A DNA stretch of 61,025 nt from Alphaproteobacteria bacterium (GTDB lineage: Bacteria > Pseudomonadota > Alphaproteobacteria > Micropepsales > Micropepsaceae). Shown here piece by piece: positions 1-8,183 of this stretch (position 1 is its first letter; every line of letters starts with the position of its first letter). The translations under genes and the position numbers were made by a program. The stretch is from contig JAGWNK010000021.1 of assembly GCA_028871345.1 (NCBI GenBank), forward strand, positions 1 to 61,025, read 5' to 3'. Under the pieces are notes generated by a model that worked only from the letters and a program-made list of their open reading frames with translations, was not told the origin of the DNA and did not search any database.

Positions 1-65
1 TCCACCGCGTGCACTTCAAACACCTTCTTCGCCAAATCCAGACCAATCGTGCTAATCTTCTTCAT
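1..65 (-). mobile_element. IS110-family transposase, 5' end only (runs off window)
   Basis: The minus strand opens with an ATG at 65-63 and continues in frame to the window edge, giving about 21 residues that start MKKISTIGLDLAKKVFEVHA. The pattern IGLDLAK-VF-VH is the hallmark N-terminus of IS110/IS1111 (DEDD) transposases, where the Asp in GLDLAK is the first catalytic acidic residue. Only the first 5-6% of the gene is in view, so it cannot be said whether the element is intact. It would continue to the left of the window. IS110 elements lack long terminal inverted repeats, and none is visible upstream. Confidence 0.75.
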
Positions 66-300
66 GGATGGCTCCCGTTCGTTGGAGTTTCGACAACCCA
101 ACTTTGGCACACCGATGCCGTCAGGGGGCCATCCACCCCATCATTCCCGGCGAACGCGAGCCGCGTTGCGGCTCGCGCCAGGGAAGGAAATCCAGAAAAA
201 TTTGCAACACATGGTTTCCCTTCCCCTCGCGCTCCCCCCGATCAAGTCTAAGGCCGCGCTCGGCCGGAAATGACAGGCGTATAATCGAACGTCCGCTGCT

Positions 301-564
301 CTAGCGCCGGCCGATGTGGCGCTTGACGAAGACTTCGAGCTTCCGCGCGATTTGCGGAATGTGGTACTCGCGGTCCCAGACCTGACCGGCCTCGGCCAGA
401 ATCCGGTCGCGGACCTCCTGCGGAATGTCGGCCCAGTGCACGAGCGCGGCGGCGCCCAGGCGGCGGACGAAAGGTTCGTCTTCGCTGGGGTACTTGAAGC
501 CCCTTCCGGCGTAATCGATACCGTTCGGCGGCGTCTTGGTGTTCACGAGATCCTCTGTCTGCAA
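301..564 (-). CDS. small conserved hypothetical protein (87 aa)
   Basis: Unrecognised soluble protein with no signal peptide or membrane segment. It has a plausible composition with a central run (DEPFVRRLGAAALVHWADIP) that resembles small alphaproteobacterial proteins in which a FVRRLGAA-LVHW core is followed by an Asp/Glu-rich helix. The C-terminus is basic. It is transcribed divergently from the cyclophilin gene that begins at 760. The opposite-strand frame is also open, but its translation is low-complexity Arg-rich, so this strand is preferred. Function unknown. Confidence 0.55.
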   Translation of the reverse strand: MQTEDLVNTKTPPNGIDYAGRGFKYPSEDEPFVRRLGAAALVHWADIPQEVRDRILAEAGQVWDREYHIPQIARKLEVFVKRHIGRR

Positions 565-759
565 CGCGGCTCAGGCCGCGGACTTGGACCGCGCCAGATC
601 ATTCGCCGCTCGTCGAAAGCGCCGCGCGGACCGGCCGCGCAGCACCCCTTCTCTACGACACAAACCGCCCGCACGGCAAACGATTCCCATGCGGTGCGGC
701 GCCCGAAAAACTCGGCGCGGCGCCGCCGCCGTGCTAGAGGTTGCGCCAAGGAGACACAC

Positions 760-1338
760 ATGCGCACCGGTTGGATTTTCGCAGGACTCTTGGCCGTCAT
801 GCTGCCGGCGTTCGCAGCGCCACAGGCGCAGATCGTCACCTCGATGGGAACCATCACGGTGGCGCTTGCCGCGGACAAGGCCCCCAAGACCGTCGCCAAC
901 TTCGTGCGCTACGCACGGGAGGGCCATTTCGACGGAACCGTGGTCTATCGCGTGGTGCCTGGCTTCGTCATCCAGATGGGCGGCTATGACGGCCACGGAA
1001 ACTACCGGACGCCGCACGCGCCCATCCCGCTCGAAACCGGCAACGGCCTCTCCAACCAGCGCGGCACGCTGGCCATGGCGCGCGACACGCCCGACAGCGC
1101 CACCTCGGAATTCTTCATCAACCTGGCCGACAATTCCTATGGCCTCGATCCCAAGCCCGGCGATGCACCCGGCACCACGGGCTATGCCGTGTTCGGACAA
1201 GTGACGGCGGGGATGGACGTGGTGGACGCCATTGCCGCGGTGCCCGTCGGCGGCGGCCAGGGCCCCTTTCCCGACGCCGAGCCCAAGACGGCGGTGAAGA
1301 TCCTGAAGGTGACGATCACCGACACGGCAACGCCGTAG
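760..1338 (+). CDS. secreted cyclophilin-type peptidyl-prolyl cis-trans isomerase
   Basis: 192 aa. Residues 1-20 form a signal peptide (basic MRTGW, hydrophobic core, AFA-A cleavage site), so the enzyme should act in the periplasm, where it isomerises X-Pro bonds during folding. The cyclophilin domain fills the rest. Visible motifs are TSMGTITVAL, the segment FVIQMGGYDGHGNY, the SEFFINLADN strand and GYAVFGQVTAGMDVV. The start is set by an AAGGAGA box at 748-754, 5 nt before the ATG; the longer upstream reading frame is Arg-rich noise. A second secreted cyclophilin, larger and diverged, lies at 26114-26986. Confidence 0.9.
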   Translation: MRTGWIFAGLLAVMLPAFAAPQAQIVTSMGTITVALAADKAPKTVANFVRYAREGHFDGTVVYRVVPGFVIQMGGYDGHGNYRTPHAPIPLETGNGLSNQRGTLAMARDTPDSATSEFFINLADNSYGLDPKPGDAPGTTGYAVFGQVTAGMDVVDAIAAVPVGGGQGPFPDAEPKTAVKILKVTITDTATP

Positions 1339-1542
1339 CGTCCGCGCAGAGGGTTCGCCTGTTTCGAGCAGGGATTCCGCTTGCGCCAGCGCGGCGCGCA
1401 CCCGCCGCCGCCAAGCCGCGACGCGCCGGCGCCAGTCGCGGGCCGCGGCGGTGTGGGCGCCGCTCTTGAAGGCGTTGCGGTTGCCCCGCGGCGCTCCCAG
1501 CTTTGGTTGCCACACCTGCTCGGGGCACAACATCTTGATCAT
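1339..1542 (-). pseudogene. GAPRGNRN-motif small protein, probably missing its own stop
   Basis: The frame starts with ATG at 1542 (an ATGA overlap with the stop of the upstream 178-aa gene) and encodes a short basic protein carrying KLGAPRGNRNAFKSGAHT. This motif is seen at the start of small alphaproteobacterial and phage-associated proteins, usually 60-100 aa long. The protein-like composition ends near the stop of the convergent cyclophilin gene. There is no stop there, and the frame stays open antisense through that gene to 571 (323 codons). I infer that the natural 3' end was lost, or that a frameshift lies near 1340-1380. The coordinates mark only the credible part. Confidence 0.4.
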
Positions 1543-2075
1543 TGATGTCCGGAATCCGCCTTCCTGGCCCTACCCCCTCCCCCCCGCGTCGTCTGCACAT
1601 GCTCGACGATCATGTGCTGGCGGTGCTCCCGAGCGGTCGGCGCAGAGCCGGCCGCACGCAGCTTGACGATGGCCTCCCCCACCTTGGCGCCGCTTCGCAC
1701 CAGGCCCTGGGCGGCGTTCAGGAAGTTGACGCGGTGGTCGGGGTCTGGCGTCAGCCTGGCCGAGTGGAAGGCGACTTCGTGGGCGAGGAACCGGCACTCT
1801 TCGATCAGGGCATTGAGGAGCGCTTCGGTTTCGCGGCCCGAGCGCGGCGTCTGGGCTTCGGGAAGGCGCACCATGGTCTCCAGGAATCGCGTCTTGTATT
1901 CGGGCGGCAGCACGCCGCCATGGCGTTCGGCCTCGGCGAACATGGCGCTTTCCCATTGGCGCATCTTTGAATCGTCGTCGCGCCCGGTGTCGGGCAAGGC
2001 GGACGATGGCGCCGCGACCGCATCACGGGCGTGATCGTCCGTGGCCGGATGGATTGCTTGATTCTGGGTGGTCAT
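1539..2075 (-). CDS. conserved hypothetical protein (178 aa)
   Basis: Soluble, acidic to neutral, no signal peptide. The N-terminal 40 residues are disordered-looking. The middle is helical (MRQWESAMFAEAERHGGVLP, then ALLNALIEECRFLAHEVAFH) and the C-terminus is Gly/Arg-rich. The stop overlaps the start of the GAPRGNRN-motif frame by four bases (ATGA), implying translational coupling and a two-gene operon. Pairs like this are found as orphans in alphaproteobacterial genomes. I do not know a function for this family. Confidence 0.6.
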   Translation of the reverse strand: MTTQNQAIHPATDDHARDAVAAPSSALPDTGRDDDSKMRQWESAMFAEAERHGGVLPPEYKTRFLETMVRLPEAQTPRSGRETEALLNALIEECRFLAHEVAFHSARLTPDPDHRVNFLNAAQGLVRSGAKVGEAIVKLRAAGSAPTAREHRQHMIVEHVQTTRGGGGRARKADSGHQ

Positions 2076-2260
2076 GCGATGGACTCGGGGTTAGGTTTCG
2101 CGTCCCATTATCCACCAACGAACATAACAAGAACAGATGGCGCGAAAAGTAATGTTCGGGCCTTGAAACGGAGATTGCGTCTTACCGGCGGGGACTGCCC
2201 TGCCGCCCTGCGCTCTTGAACACGCGTATCATAGGCAGGCGATTCGCTTGGGAGGGCGCG

Positions 2261-2662
2261 ATGGCCGCCGAATACGAACTGCAGATCCTGTTCTGTGCCG
2301 TGCTGCTGGGATTGATCCAGCTTCTCCTGTCGTTTCTGCCGGCGCTGGCGACCCGGGGATTTCCCTGGGCGCTGGGACCGCGCGACGACAGCGGCGCAGC
2401 GCTGGGCAAGATCGGCGGGCGGCTGGAGCGCGCCTATCACAATTTCCTGGAGACCTTCCCCTTCTTCGCGGCGGCGGTGCTGCTCGATCACGCGCTCGGC
2501 AAATCGACGCCGCTGAGCGTGCTGGGGGCGCAGATCTACATCTGGGCGCGGCTGATCTATGTGCCGGCCTATGTCATCGCCATTCCCTTTACCCGCTCGC
2601 TGGTGTGGACGGCGTCGGCAGTGGGCATCGTGCTGGTGCTGGGCGCGGCGTGGCCGGGATGA
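2261..2662 (+). CDS. MAPEG-family membrane protein
   Basis: 133 aa with four predicted membrane segments, matching the MAPEG (membrane-associated, eicosanoid and glutathione metabolism) fold. The signature RAYHNFLETFPFFAAA sits after the first loop and corresponds to the conserved R-x-x-x-N-x-x-E-x-x-P motif. Bacterial members are inner-membrane proteins of largely unknown role. The start ATG is preceded by a GGGAGGG box at 2250-2256. The next recognisable coding remnant downstream is a transposase scrap. Confidence 0.85.
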   Translation: MAAEYELQILFCAVLLGLIQLLLSFLPALATRGFPWALGPRDDSGAALGKIGGRLERAYHNFLETFPFFAAAVLLDHALGKSTPLSVLGAQIYIWARLIYVPAYVIAIPFTRSLVWTASAVGIVLVLGAAWPG

Positions 2663-2731
2663 AAGCGCTCGCCCTGGCGTCGGCGAGCACGCTGGCTTGC
2701 CGTGCAGATGGACTACGATCTGGCGCAGGCG

Positions 2732-2851
2732 ATGAAGAACGAACGCGCCATCAAGGTGAAGCGGGTGGCGACCGTAAATCCACCCCAATTGCTTGATGTC
2801 ATCAAGATCGACGACGAACGGACCAGGGGCCACCTGGACCGGATCGTCCGG
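2732..2851 (+). mobile_element. IS256-like transposase N-terminal remnant
   Basis: An in-frame stretch of about 40 codons begins MKNERAIKVKRVATVNPPQL and continues with VIKIDDERTRGHLDRIVRG. This strongly resembles the N-terminus of a subgroup of IS256-family (mutator-type) transposases, where HLDRIVRG is normally followed by VEETLNALLDAEAD. Here the match stops abruptly at about 2851 and is replaced by a palindromic intergenic repeat. The rest of the roughly 400-aa transposase is absent from the window. Family assignment is from memory of the motif. Confidence 0.5.
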
Positions 2852-2853
2852 GG

Positions 2854-2887
2854 TCGCTCGGCACCTCCCAAACGGGGGAGGAAAAAC
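2854..2887. repeat. intergenic palindromic repeat, GCTCGGCACCTCCC type
   Basis: Copy of the dispersed repeat family: TCGCTCGGCACCTCCC, a short loop, then GGGGGAGGAAAA. The same words occur at 21411-21443. It directly follows the truncated transposase sequence and lies downstream of the DUF6481 gene on the minus strand. Confidence 0.6.
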
Positions 2888-2901
2888 GGCGCGGGAGCGC
2901 G

Positions 2902-3294
2902 TTACCGCTTCTTCGCCTTGCGGGCGGCGTAGCGGGCGTCGCGGCGCGATTTCTGTTCGGCCAACAGTTCAATCATGGCGCGCAGCTTGGCGGCTTCCTC
3001 GGCTTCCTTGGCGGCCTTGGCTTCCGCTTCGGCCTTGAGGCGGGCTTCCTCGGAGGCCTTGCGTTCGGCCTCGAGGCGCGCGGCTTCGGCGAGGCGCGCG
3101 GCTTCCTTCTCGGCGGCGCGCTTGGCGTGGCGAACGTCGCGCTCCTTGGCGATGCGCACGCGCTCTTCCATGCGCCGGGCGGCGGTGGCTTTCAGGGCTT
3201 CGGCGGCCTTGCGGGCGCGCTCGAGCTGGGCGGCGCGCGCCTTGGCGCGCTCGTCGAGGCGGTCGTTGAAGGACTTTTCCTGGAACAGAGGCAT
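2902..3294 (-). CDS. DUF6481-like coiled-coil protein
   Basis: 130 aa, extremely rich in Ala, Glu, Lys and Arg, predicted as one long charged helix or coiled coil. It opens with LFQEKSFNDRLDERAKARAA, which resembles the SFQDRL-AAA-AK start of the DUF6481 family of small alphaproteobacterial proteins. No catalytic residues, signal peptide or membrane segment. It lies downstream of rpoD on the same strand, separated by a double hairpin, so it is likely transcribed separately. Role unknown; charged helical proteins of this kind are often nucleic-acid or envelope associated, which is speculation here. Confidence 0.65.
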   Translation of the reverse strand: MPLFQEKSFNDRLDERAKARAAQLERARKAAEALKATAARRMEERVRIAKERDVRHAKRAAEKEAARLAEAARLEAERKASEEARLKAEAEAKAAKEAEEAAKLRAMIELLAEQKSRRDARYAARKAKKR

Positions 3295-3340
3295 GGGGTC
3301 TTTCGGGTCTCCTTGTCGTTTCCGTGCGTGGGACAGGCGT

Positions 3341-3393
3341 CGCCCCCCACCCCGACGCGCTTTGCGCGTCGGACCTCCCCACGAGGGGGAGGT
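3341..3393. terminator. double hairpin downstream of rpoD (dispersed-repeat copy)
   Basis: Two adjacent perfect stems: CCGACGCGC / GCGCGTCGG with loop TTT (3352-3372), then ACCTCCCC / GGGGAGGT (3373-3393). They lie between the stop of rpoD and the start of the next minus-strand gene, so they could end the rpoD transcript. There is no long T tract. It belongs to the repeat family found throughout the window. Confidence 0.45.
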
Positions 3394-3405
3394 TGTTTGA
3401 TCGCG

Positions 3406-5781
3406 TCAGTTGTCCAGGAACGAGCGCAGCTTGCGGCTCCGTGAGGGGTGTTTGAGCTTGCGCAGGGCCTTGGCCTCAATCTGGCGGATGCGTTCGCGCG
3501 TCACCGAGAACTGCTGGCCGACTTCCTCCAGCGTGTGGTCGGTGTTCATGCCGATGCCGAAGCGCATGCGCAGCACGCGCTCCTCGCGCGGGGTGAGGGT
3601 GGCGAGCACGCGCGTGGTGGTCTCGCGCAGATTGGCCTGGATGGCCGCGTCGATCGGCAGGACCGCGTTCTTGTCCTCGATGAAATCGCCGAGATGGGAA
3701 TCCTCCTCGTCGCCGATGGGCGTTTCGAGCGAGATCGGCTCCTTGGCGATCTTCAACACCTTGCGCACCTTCTCGAGCGGCATGGCCAGGCGCTCGGCCA
3801 GCTCCTCGGGCGTCGGCTCGCGGCCGATCTCGTGCAGCATCTGGCGCGAGGTGCGCACCAGCTTGTTGATGGTCTCGATCATGTGGACCGGGATGCGGAT
3901 GGTGCGCGCCTGGTCAGCGATCGATCGCGTGATGGCCTGGCGGATCCACCAGGTGGCGTAAGTGGAGAACTTGTAGCCGCGGCGGTACTCGAACTTGTCG
4001 ACCGCCTTCATCAGGCCGATGTTGCCTTCCTGGATGAGGTCGAGGAACTGCAGGCCGCGGTTGGTGTATTTCTTGGCGATGGAGATGACGAGGCGCAGAT
4101 TGGCTTCGATCATCTCCTTCTTGGCGACGCCGGATTCGCGTTCGCCCTTCTGCACCGTCTGCACGATGCGTCGGAAATCGACGATCGAGGTGCGCATCTC
4201 CTGCGCCAGGGTCTGGATCTCGTCGCGCAGGCCGTGCACCTTGTCGCGCTCGGTGGCGACGAAATCCTTCCAGCCGATGCGGCTCAGCCGGCCGACGCGG
4301 CGCGTCCAGTTGGGATCGAGCTCGTTGCCGTAATGCTCCTTGAGGAAATCCTCGCGCAGCACGCCATGGGCCTCGGCCAGGCGCAACAGCTTGCCCTCGA
4401 GCGACACCAGGCGGCGGTTGATGCCGTACATCTGGTCGACCAGGGATTCGATGCGGTTGTTGTTGAGCTTGAGACCCTTGACGAGATCGACGGTCTCGTT
4501 GCGCAGCTTCTTGAAGCGGCGCTCCTGGCTGTTCGACAGCTCGTCACTGGCCAGCGCCGCCTCGACGGAGGCGTCCTGCAGCTTGCCCAGCTTCTTGTAG
4601 AGATTGGCGATGTTGTCGAGGGTGGCGAGCACCTGCGGCTTGAGGGCGGCTTCCATCGCCGACAGGGGCAGGTTGCCCTCGTCGTCGAAATCGTCGCCTT
4701 CGCCGGCGGCGTCGGCCTTGGCCGCCGCTTCGCCGGGATCCATCTCCTCGCCGTCTTCGCTCTTTGCGGCGGGGGCCGGCGGCTCGGGGCGCTTGACCTC
4801 CATCACCGGCGCGGCCATCGCCGCACCGTTGCCGTTCATCTGCGGCAGCGCGGGCATGGCGGGAGCGCCTTCGCCGGCCTGGCCGTCGGGGCCGGTACCG
4901 TACATCGCTTCCAGATCGATGATGTCGCGCAGCAGCACCTTGCCTTCGTTGAGCTCGTCGCGCCACACGGTGAGCGCCTCGAAGGTCAACGGGCTTTCGC
5001 ACAAGGCGCCGATCATCAGCTCGCGGCCGGCCTCGATGCGCTTGGCGATGGCGATCTCGCCCTCGCGGGAGAGCAGCTCCACCGATCCCATCTCGCGCAG
5101 ATACATGCGCACGGGATCGTCGGTGCGGTCGTATTGTTCGGACTCGGTGCCTTCCTTGACGGCGAGCGCCTTGCCGCCCTCGGCCAGCGCCGGGACTTCC
5201 GCCTGCTCCTCCTGTTCCTCGCTCTCGATGACGTTGATGCCCATCTCGGAGAGCATCGACATGGTGTCTTCGATCTGCTCGGAAGACACCTTGTCGGAGG
5301 GCAGGACCTTGTTCAGCTCGTCATAAGTGACATAGCCGCGGGCCTTGGCGCGCGCGATCATCTTGCGCACGCCCACATCGGACATGTCGAGCAGCGGGGA
5401 ATCGGCGTCCTGCTGCGGCTCGCCCTCGCCCGGCTTGGCGGTCTTGGCGACCACCGCCACCTTGCCGTTGACCTTGACCTTGGGCGGCACGCCCACCGGG
5501 CCGCGCTGCGCCGGCACCGCCTTCGCGGCGGCCGGCTGCGCCTTGGCGGCCTTGGGATCCGGCTTGGGCGCCGCCTTGATCTTGGGCTGCACCTTGACCG
5601 GACTCTTGGCGGCCGCCGCCGGCTTGGCCGGCTTGGTCTTGGGCGCGGTCTTGGTCTTGCGGGCGGGGGCCGCCTTCGCACTCGCCGCCTTGGCGGGCGT
5701 ACGCTTGACCGCCTTCGCCGCTTTCTTGCCTTTCGTCACCACGTTCTTTCCGTCATCCGTCCTGCCCGTCGCGCGCGCCAC
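3406..5781 (-). CDS. rpoD: RNA polymerase primary sigma factor RpoD (sigma-70)
   Basis: 791 aa, longer than the usual 620-680. Residues 1 to about 125 are a basic Lys/Ala/Pro tail resembling histone H1. Region 1.1 follows ([20 protein letters not shown]), then region 1.2 ([20 protein letters not shown]), a large acidic non-conserved insert, and near-invariant regions 2-4: [40 protein letters not shown], and the C-terminal helix-turn-helix [20 protein letters not shown] that reads -35 boxes. The listed start is GTG. A second GTG at 5739, preceded by GGAAAG, would shorten the tail by 14 residues. It lies downstream of dnaG, the usual alphaproteobacterial order. Confidence 0.97.
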   Translation of the reverse strand: MARATGRTDDGKNVVTKGKKAAKAVKRTPAKAASAKAAPARKTKTAPKTKPAKPAAAAKSPVKVQPKIKAAPKPDPKAAKAQPAAAKAVPAQRGPVGVPPKVKVNGKVAVVAKTAKPGEGEPQQDADSPLLDMSDVGVRKMIARAKARGYVTYDELNKVLPSDKVSSEQIEDTMSMLSEMGINVIESEEQEEQAEVPALAEGGKALAVKEGTESEQYDRTDDPVRMYLREMGSVELLSREGEIAIAKRIEAGRELMIGALCESPLTFEALTVWRDELNEGKVLLRDIIDLEAMYGTGPDGQAGEGAPAMPALPQMNGNGAAMAAPVMEVKRPEPPAPAAKSEDGEEMDPGEAAAKADAAGEGDDFDDEGNLPLSAMEAALKPQVLATLDNIANLYKKLGKLQDASVEAALASDELSNSQERRFKKLRNETVDLVKGLKLNNNRIESLVDQMYGINRRLVSLEGKLLRLAEAHGVLREDFLKEHYGNELDPNWTRRVGRLSRIGWKDFVATERDKVHGLRDEIQTLAQEMRTSIVDFRRIVQTVQKGERESGVAKKEMIEANLRLVISIAKKYTNRGLQFLDLIQEGNIGLMKAVDKFEYRRGYKFSTYATWWIRQAITRSIADQARTIRIPVHMIETINKLVRTSRQMLHEIGREPTPEELAERLAMPLEKVRKVLKIAKEPISLETPIGDEEDSHLGDFIEDKNAVLPIDAAIQANLRETTTRVLATLTPREERVLRMRFGIGMNTDHTLEEVGQQFSVTRERIRQIEAKALRKLKHPSRSRKLRSFLDN

Positions 5782-5813
5782 GGACCGTCTACAATATGTG
5801 CTGCAACGCGTGC

Positions 5814-6140
5814 CTAGGGCAGTGCGGGTAAACCGCTATCCACCCCGACGACCTCGACCGGCGGCACCATCGCTTCGGCGGGAGCCGGAGCAGGGGCCGC
5901 AGGCTTGCGCCGAACGCTGCGCTTGGCCGCCTTTCTGGCCGGTTTGGCCTTCTTCACCGCCCGTTTGGCCTTCACTTTCCGGGTCCGCCGCGGGGCCACC
6001 TTGCGCGCCGCCTTGGCCGTCCTTCTGGTCTTCCTGCCGGCCTTCTTGGAGGTCCGCCGCGCCGTCTTGCGGCCGCCCGCCTTCCGTACCGTCTTCCTTG
6101 CCTTCTTCTTGGTGCGTTTCGCCTTTTTCTTCATCGCCAT
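5814..6140 (-). CDS. histone H1-like Lys/Arg/Ala-rich basic protein
   Basis: About 108 aa. Roughly the first 75 residues are almost entirely Lys, Arg, Ala and Thr in KKAKR/KKARK/RRTxKA repeats. A short Pro/Ala hinge and an acidic-to-neutral tail follow ([15 protein letters not shown]). The composition matches bacterial H1-like DNA-binding proteins, which coat and compact DNA. The start is the ATG at 6140, seven bases after GAGGGA; ATGs at 6146 and 6134 are alternatives. It is encoded between dnaG and rpoD on the same strand and echoes the basic tail of RpoD. The strand and frame are supported by the ribosome site and the neighbouring operon. Confidence 0.65.
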   Translation of the reverse strand: MAMKKKAKRTKKKARKTVRKAGGRKTARRTSKKAGRKTRRTAKAARKVAPRRTRKVKAKRAVKKAKPARKAAKRSVRRKPAAPAPAPAEAMVPPVEVVGVDSGLPALP

Positions 6141-6223
6141 GAGCATTCCCTCTTTGATCGGTCCGCCGCGCGCGCGCCGGAGAGTTCCACACCTGAACGG
6201 ACAACGTTACGCGTCAGTCTTCC

Positions 6224-8038
6224 CTAGTCCTCGGAGCGGATGCCGAGCAAGCGGCGTGCCTCGAGCCAGCTCTCCTCGGTCGCCTCGTTTTTGAAACGTT
6301 CGAGCGCCCGGCTGCGCTCCAAAGCGAGTTCCGCCATGTCGCGAAGCTGGGCTGCGGCACGCAGGAAGCGGGCATCCGTATCCTCGCCAAAATCTGTCCC
6401 CTCATCCGCCGGGGACCGCGCGCCCTGCGCCCGAAGGCGCTCCACGACTTCGGCCATGCCTGCACGAACGAGATGGTTCTCCAGACCCCCTTTTTCAAGC
6501 CTGGAGCCGGAAGCGGCGAGGTTTAGGAGTTCCTGCCTCAACCTGTCAAGCAAGGGATCGGAAAATTGCAGCGCCGCAAGCATTTCGCCGTGACGACAGG
6601 CAATCTCAGGGTCTTCCAGCAGCAGGCGTCCGAGCTCGGTCTCCTTCACCCGTTTGGCCCCGCCGCGGCGCGCCAAGAGGCTCGCCTTCACCGCCGGAGA
6701 CACGGATTCGGGCTGGTAGCCGCGGCCAGCGCGATCGCCCTTCCAAGGCCGGGCGCGTTCGCCCGCATGGGGCGTGCGGCGCTTGAAGGCCTCGAACACC
6801 CGCTGCTCGAAGTCGCGCCGGTAGTAATCGGCGATCTTGCCGTCGGAGATCAGGGAGACGATGTCGGCCAGCGATCGTTCCAGCCCCGCCCGGCGCTCGG
6901 GCGTCGAAAAGTCCTTTCCTTCGGTCTCGCCCCGCCACAAGACCTGAGCCAGCGGCAAGGCGGCGTCGAGCACCGCTTTCATGGCGGAGGCCCCCTGGCT
7001 GCGGATCAGGCTGTCGGGATCTTCCCCCGGCGGCACGAAGGCGAAGCGCAGGCTGCGCCCCGGCTTGAGCGCCGGCAGCGCCAGGCGCGCCGCGCGCTGG
7101 GCGGCGCGCAAACCCGCCTCGTCGCCGTCGAAGGCCATCACCGGCTCGGGCGCCACCCGCCACAAGAGATCGAGCTGATCCTCGGTCAGCGCCGTCCCCA
7201 AGGGCGCCACCGCGGCTTCGAAGCCCGCGCGCACCAAGGCGATCACGTCCATGTAGCCTTCGGCCACGATGATGGTCTGAGCCTTGAGCCCGGCCGGGCG
7301 CGCGGTGGCGAAGTTGTAGAGCAGCCGGCCCTTGGAGAAGAATTCGGTCTCACCCGTGTTGATGTATTTGGGCTTGGCGTCGGGCGACATCCCGCGCCCG
7401 CCGAAGGCTACGACGCGGCCGCGCCCGTCGGTGATGGGGAACATCAGCCGGTTGAAGAAGAAATCGCGCGCGCCCCGCTCGGGATCGAGGCGCACCAAGC
7501 CCGCGGCGATGAGATCGTCCTGGACGATGTTCTTGGCGGTCAGATGGGCGATCAGCGCGTTGCCCGCGGCGGGCGCATAGCCGAGGCGGAAGCGTTTGGC
7601 CGCAGCGGCATCGAGCCCGCGGCCTTTCAGGTATTCTTTCGCCTCGCGGCTTTCCAGAAGCTGCGCCTCGAAGAAGGCGGCCGCCGCTTCGATGACGTCG
7701 TAAAGCGATTTCTTCTTCTCTTCGCGCGCCTCGTCTTCCGCCGTCCACTTCGGCAATTCGACGCCCGCCTCGCCCGCCAGCCTTTCGACCGATTCCGGGA
7801 ACGAAAGACCCTCGGTCTCCATCAGCCAGCGGAAGGCGTCGCCGCCCTTGCCGCAGCCGAAGCATTTGTAGGTGCGCCGGCTGTTCTCGACCTTGAAGGA
7901 GGGGGATTTCTCGGCATGGAAGGGGCAGCAGCCCCAGAAAGCCTGCCCGCGCCGGGTCAGCTTCACCCGCCGGCCCACCAGCTGGACGATGTCGGTCCGG
8001 CGCAGGATCTCTTCCAGCAGGTTCGGGCCATAGCGCAT
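6224..8038 (-). CDS. dnaG: DNA primase DnaG
   Basis: 604 aa from the ATG at 8038; the frame is open 24 codons further upstream. The N-terminal zinc-binding domain shows CPFHAEKSPSF then CFGCGKGGDA (CHCC ligands, about residues 38-64). The RNA polymerase core follows, and the TOPRIM segment carries IIVAEGYMDVIAL and VMAFDGDEAGLRAA with the acidic metal ligands. The C-terminal domain is the diverged DnaB-interacting part. DnaG makes RNA primers at the replication fork. It is first in the dnaG / H1-like / rpoD run, an alphaproteobacterial version of the macromolecular synthesis operon. Confidence 0.96.
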   Translation of the reverse strand: MRYGPNLLEEILRRTDIVQLVGRRVKLTRRGQAFWGCCPFHAEKSPSFKVENSRRTYKCFGCGKGGDAFRWLMETEGLSFPESVERLAGEAGVELPKWTAEDEAREEKKKSLYDVIEAAAAFFEAQLLESREAKEYLKGRGLDAAAAKRFRLGYAPAAGNALIAHLTAKNIVQDDLIAAGLVRLDPERGARDFFFNRLMFPITDGRGRVVAFGGRGMSPDAKPKYINTGETEFFSKGRLLYNFATARPAGLKAQTIIVAEGYMDVIALVRAGFEAAVAPLGTALTEDQLDLLWRVAPEPVMAFDGDEAGLRAAQRAARLALPALKPGRSLRFAFVPPGEDPDSLIRSQGASAMKAVLDAALPLAQVLWRGETEGKDFSTPERRAGLERSLADIVSLISDGKIADYYRRDFEQRVFEAFKRRTPHAGERARPWKGDRAGRGYQPESVSPAVKASLLARRGGAKRVKETELGRLLLEDPEIACRHGEMLAALQFSDPLLDRLRQELLNLAASGSRLEKGGLENHLVRAGMAEVVERLRAQGARSPADEGTDFGEDTDARFLRAAAQLRDMAELALERSRALERFKNEATEESWLEARRLLGIRSED

Positions 8039-8183
8039 GGCGTATTTAAGCAGGTTGGGGCGGGCGCGCCGGGGGTTCCCGCAACGATTCCTGTGGGCGC
8101 TGCCGGACACCGGTGTTAGTCTCTCGTTAACGAATGCGTCTAATAGTTGATTTCATAGGTATTTTCCGCGGAGACATGGCGTG

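Noticed and set aside
3448..5817. 789-codon plus-strand frame opposite rpoD
   Set aside because: Its translation is Leu/Arg/Gly/His-rich antisense of a certain RpoD gene; long shadow frames are expected in high-GC DNA.
6566..8119. 517-codon plus-strand frame opposite dnaG
   Set aside because: Antisense shadow of an unambiguous DnaG coding sequence.
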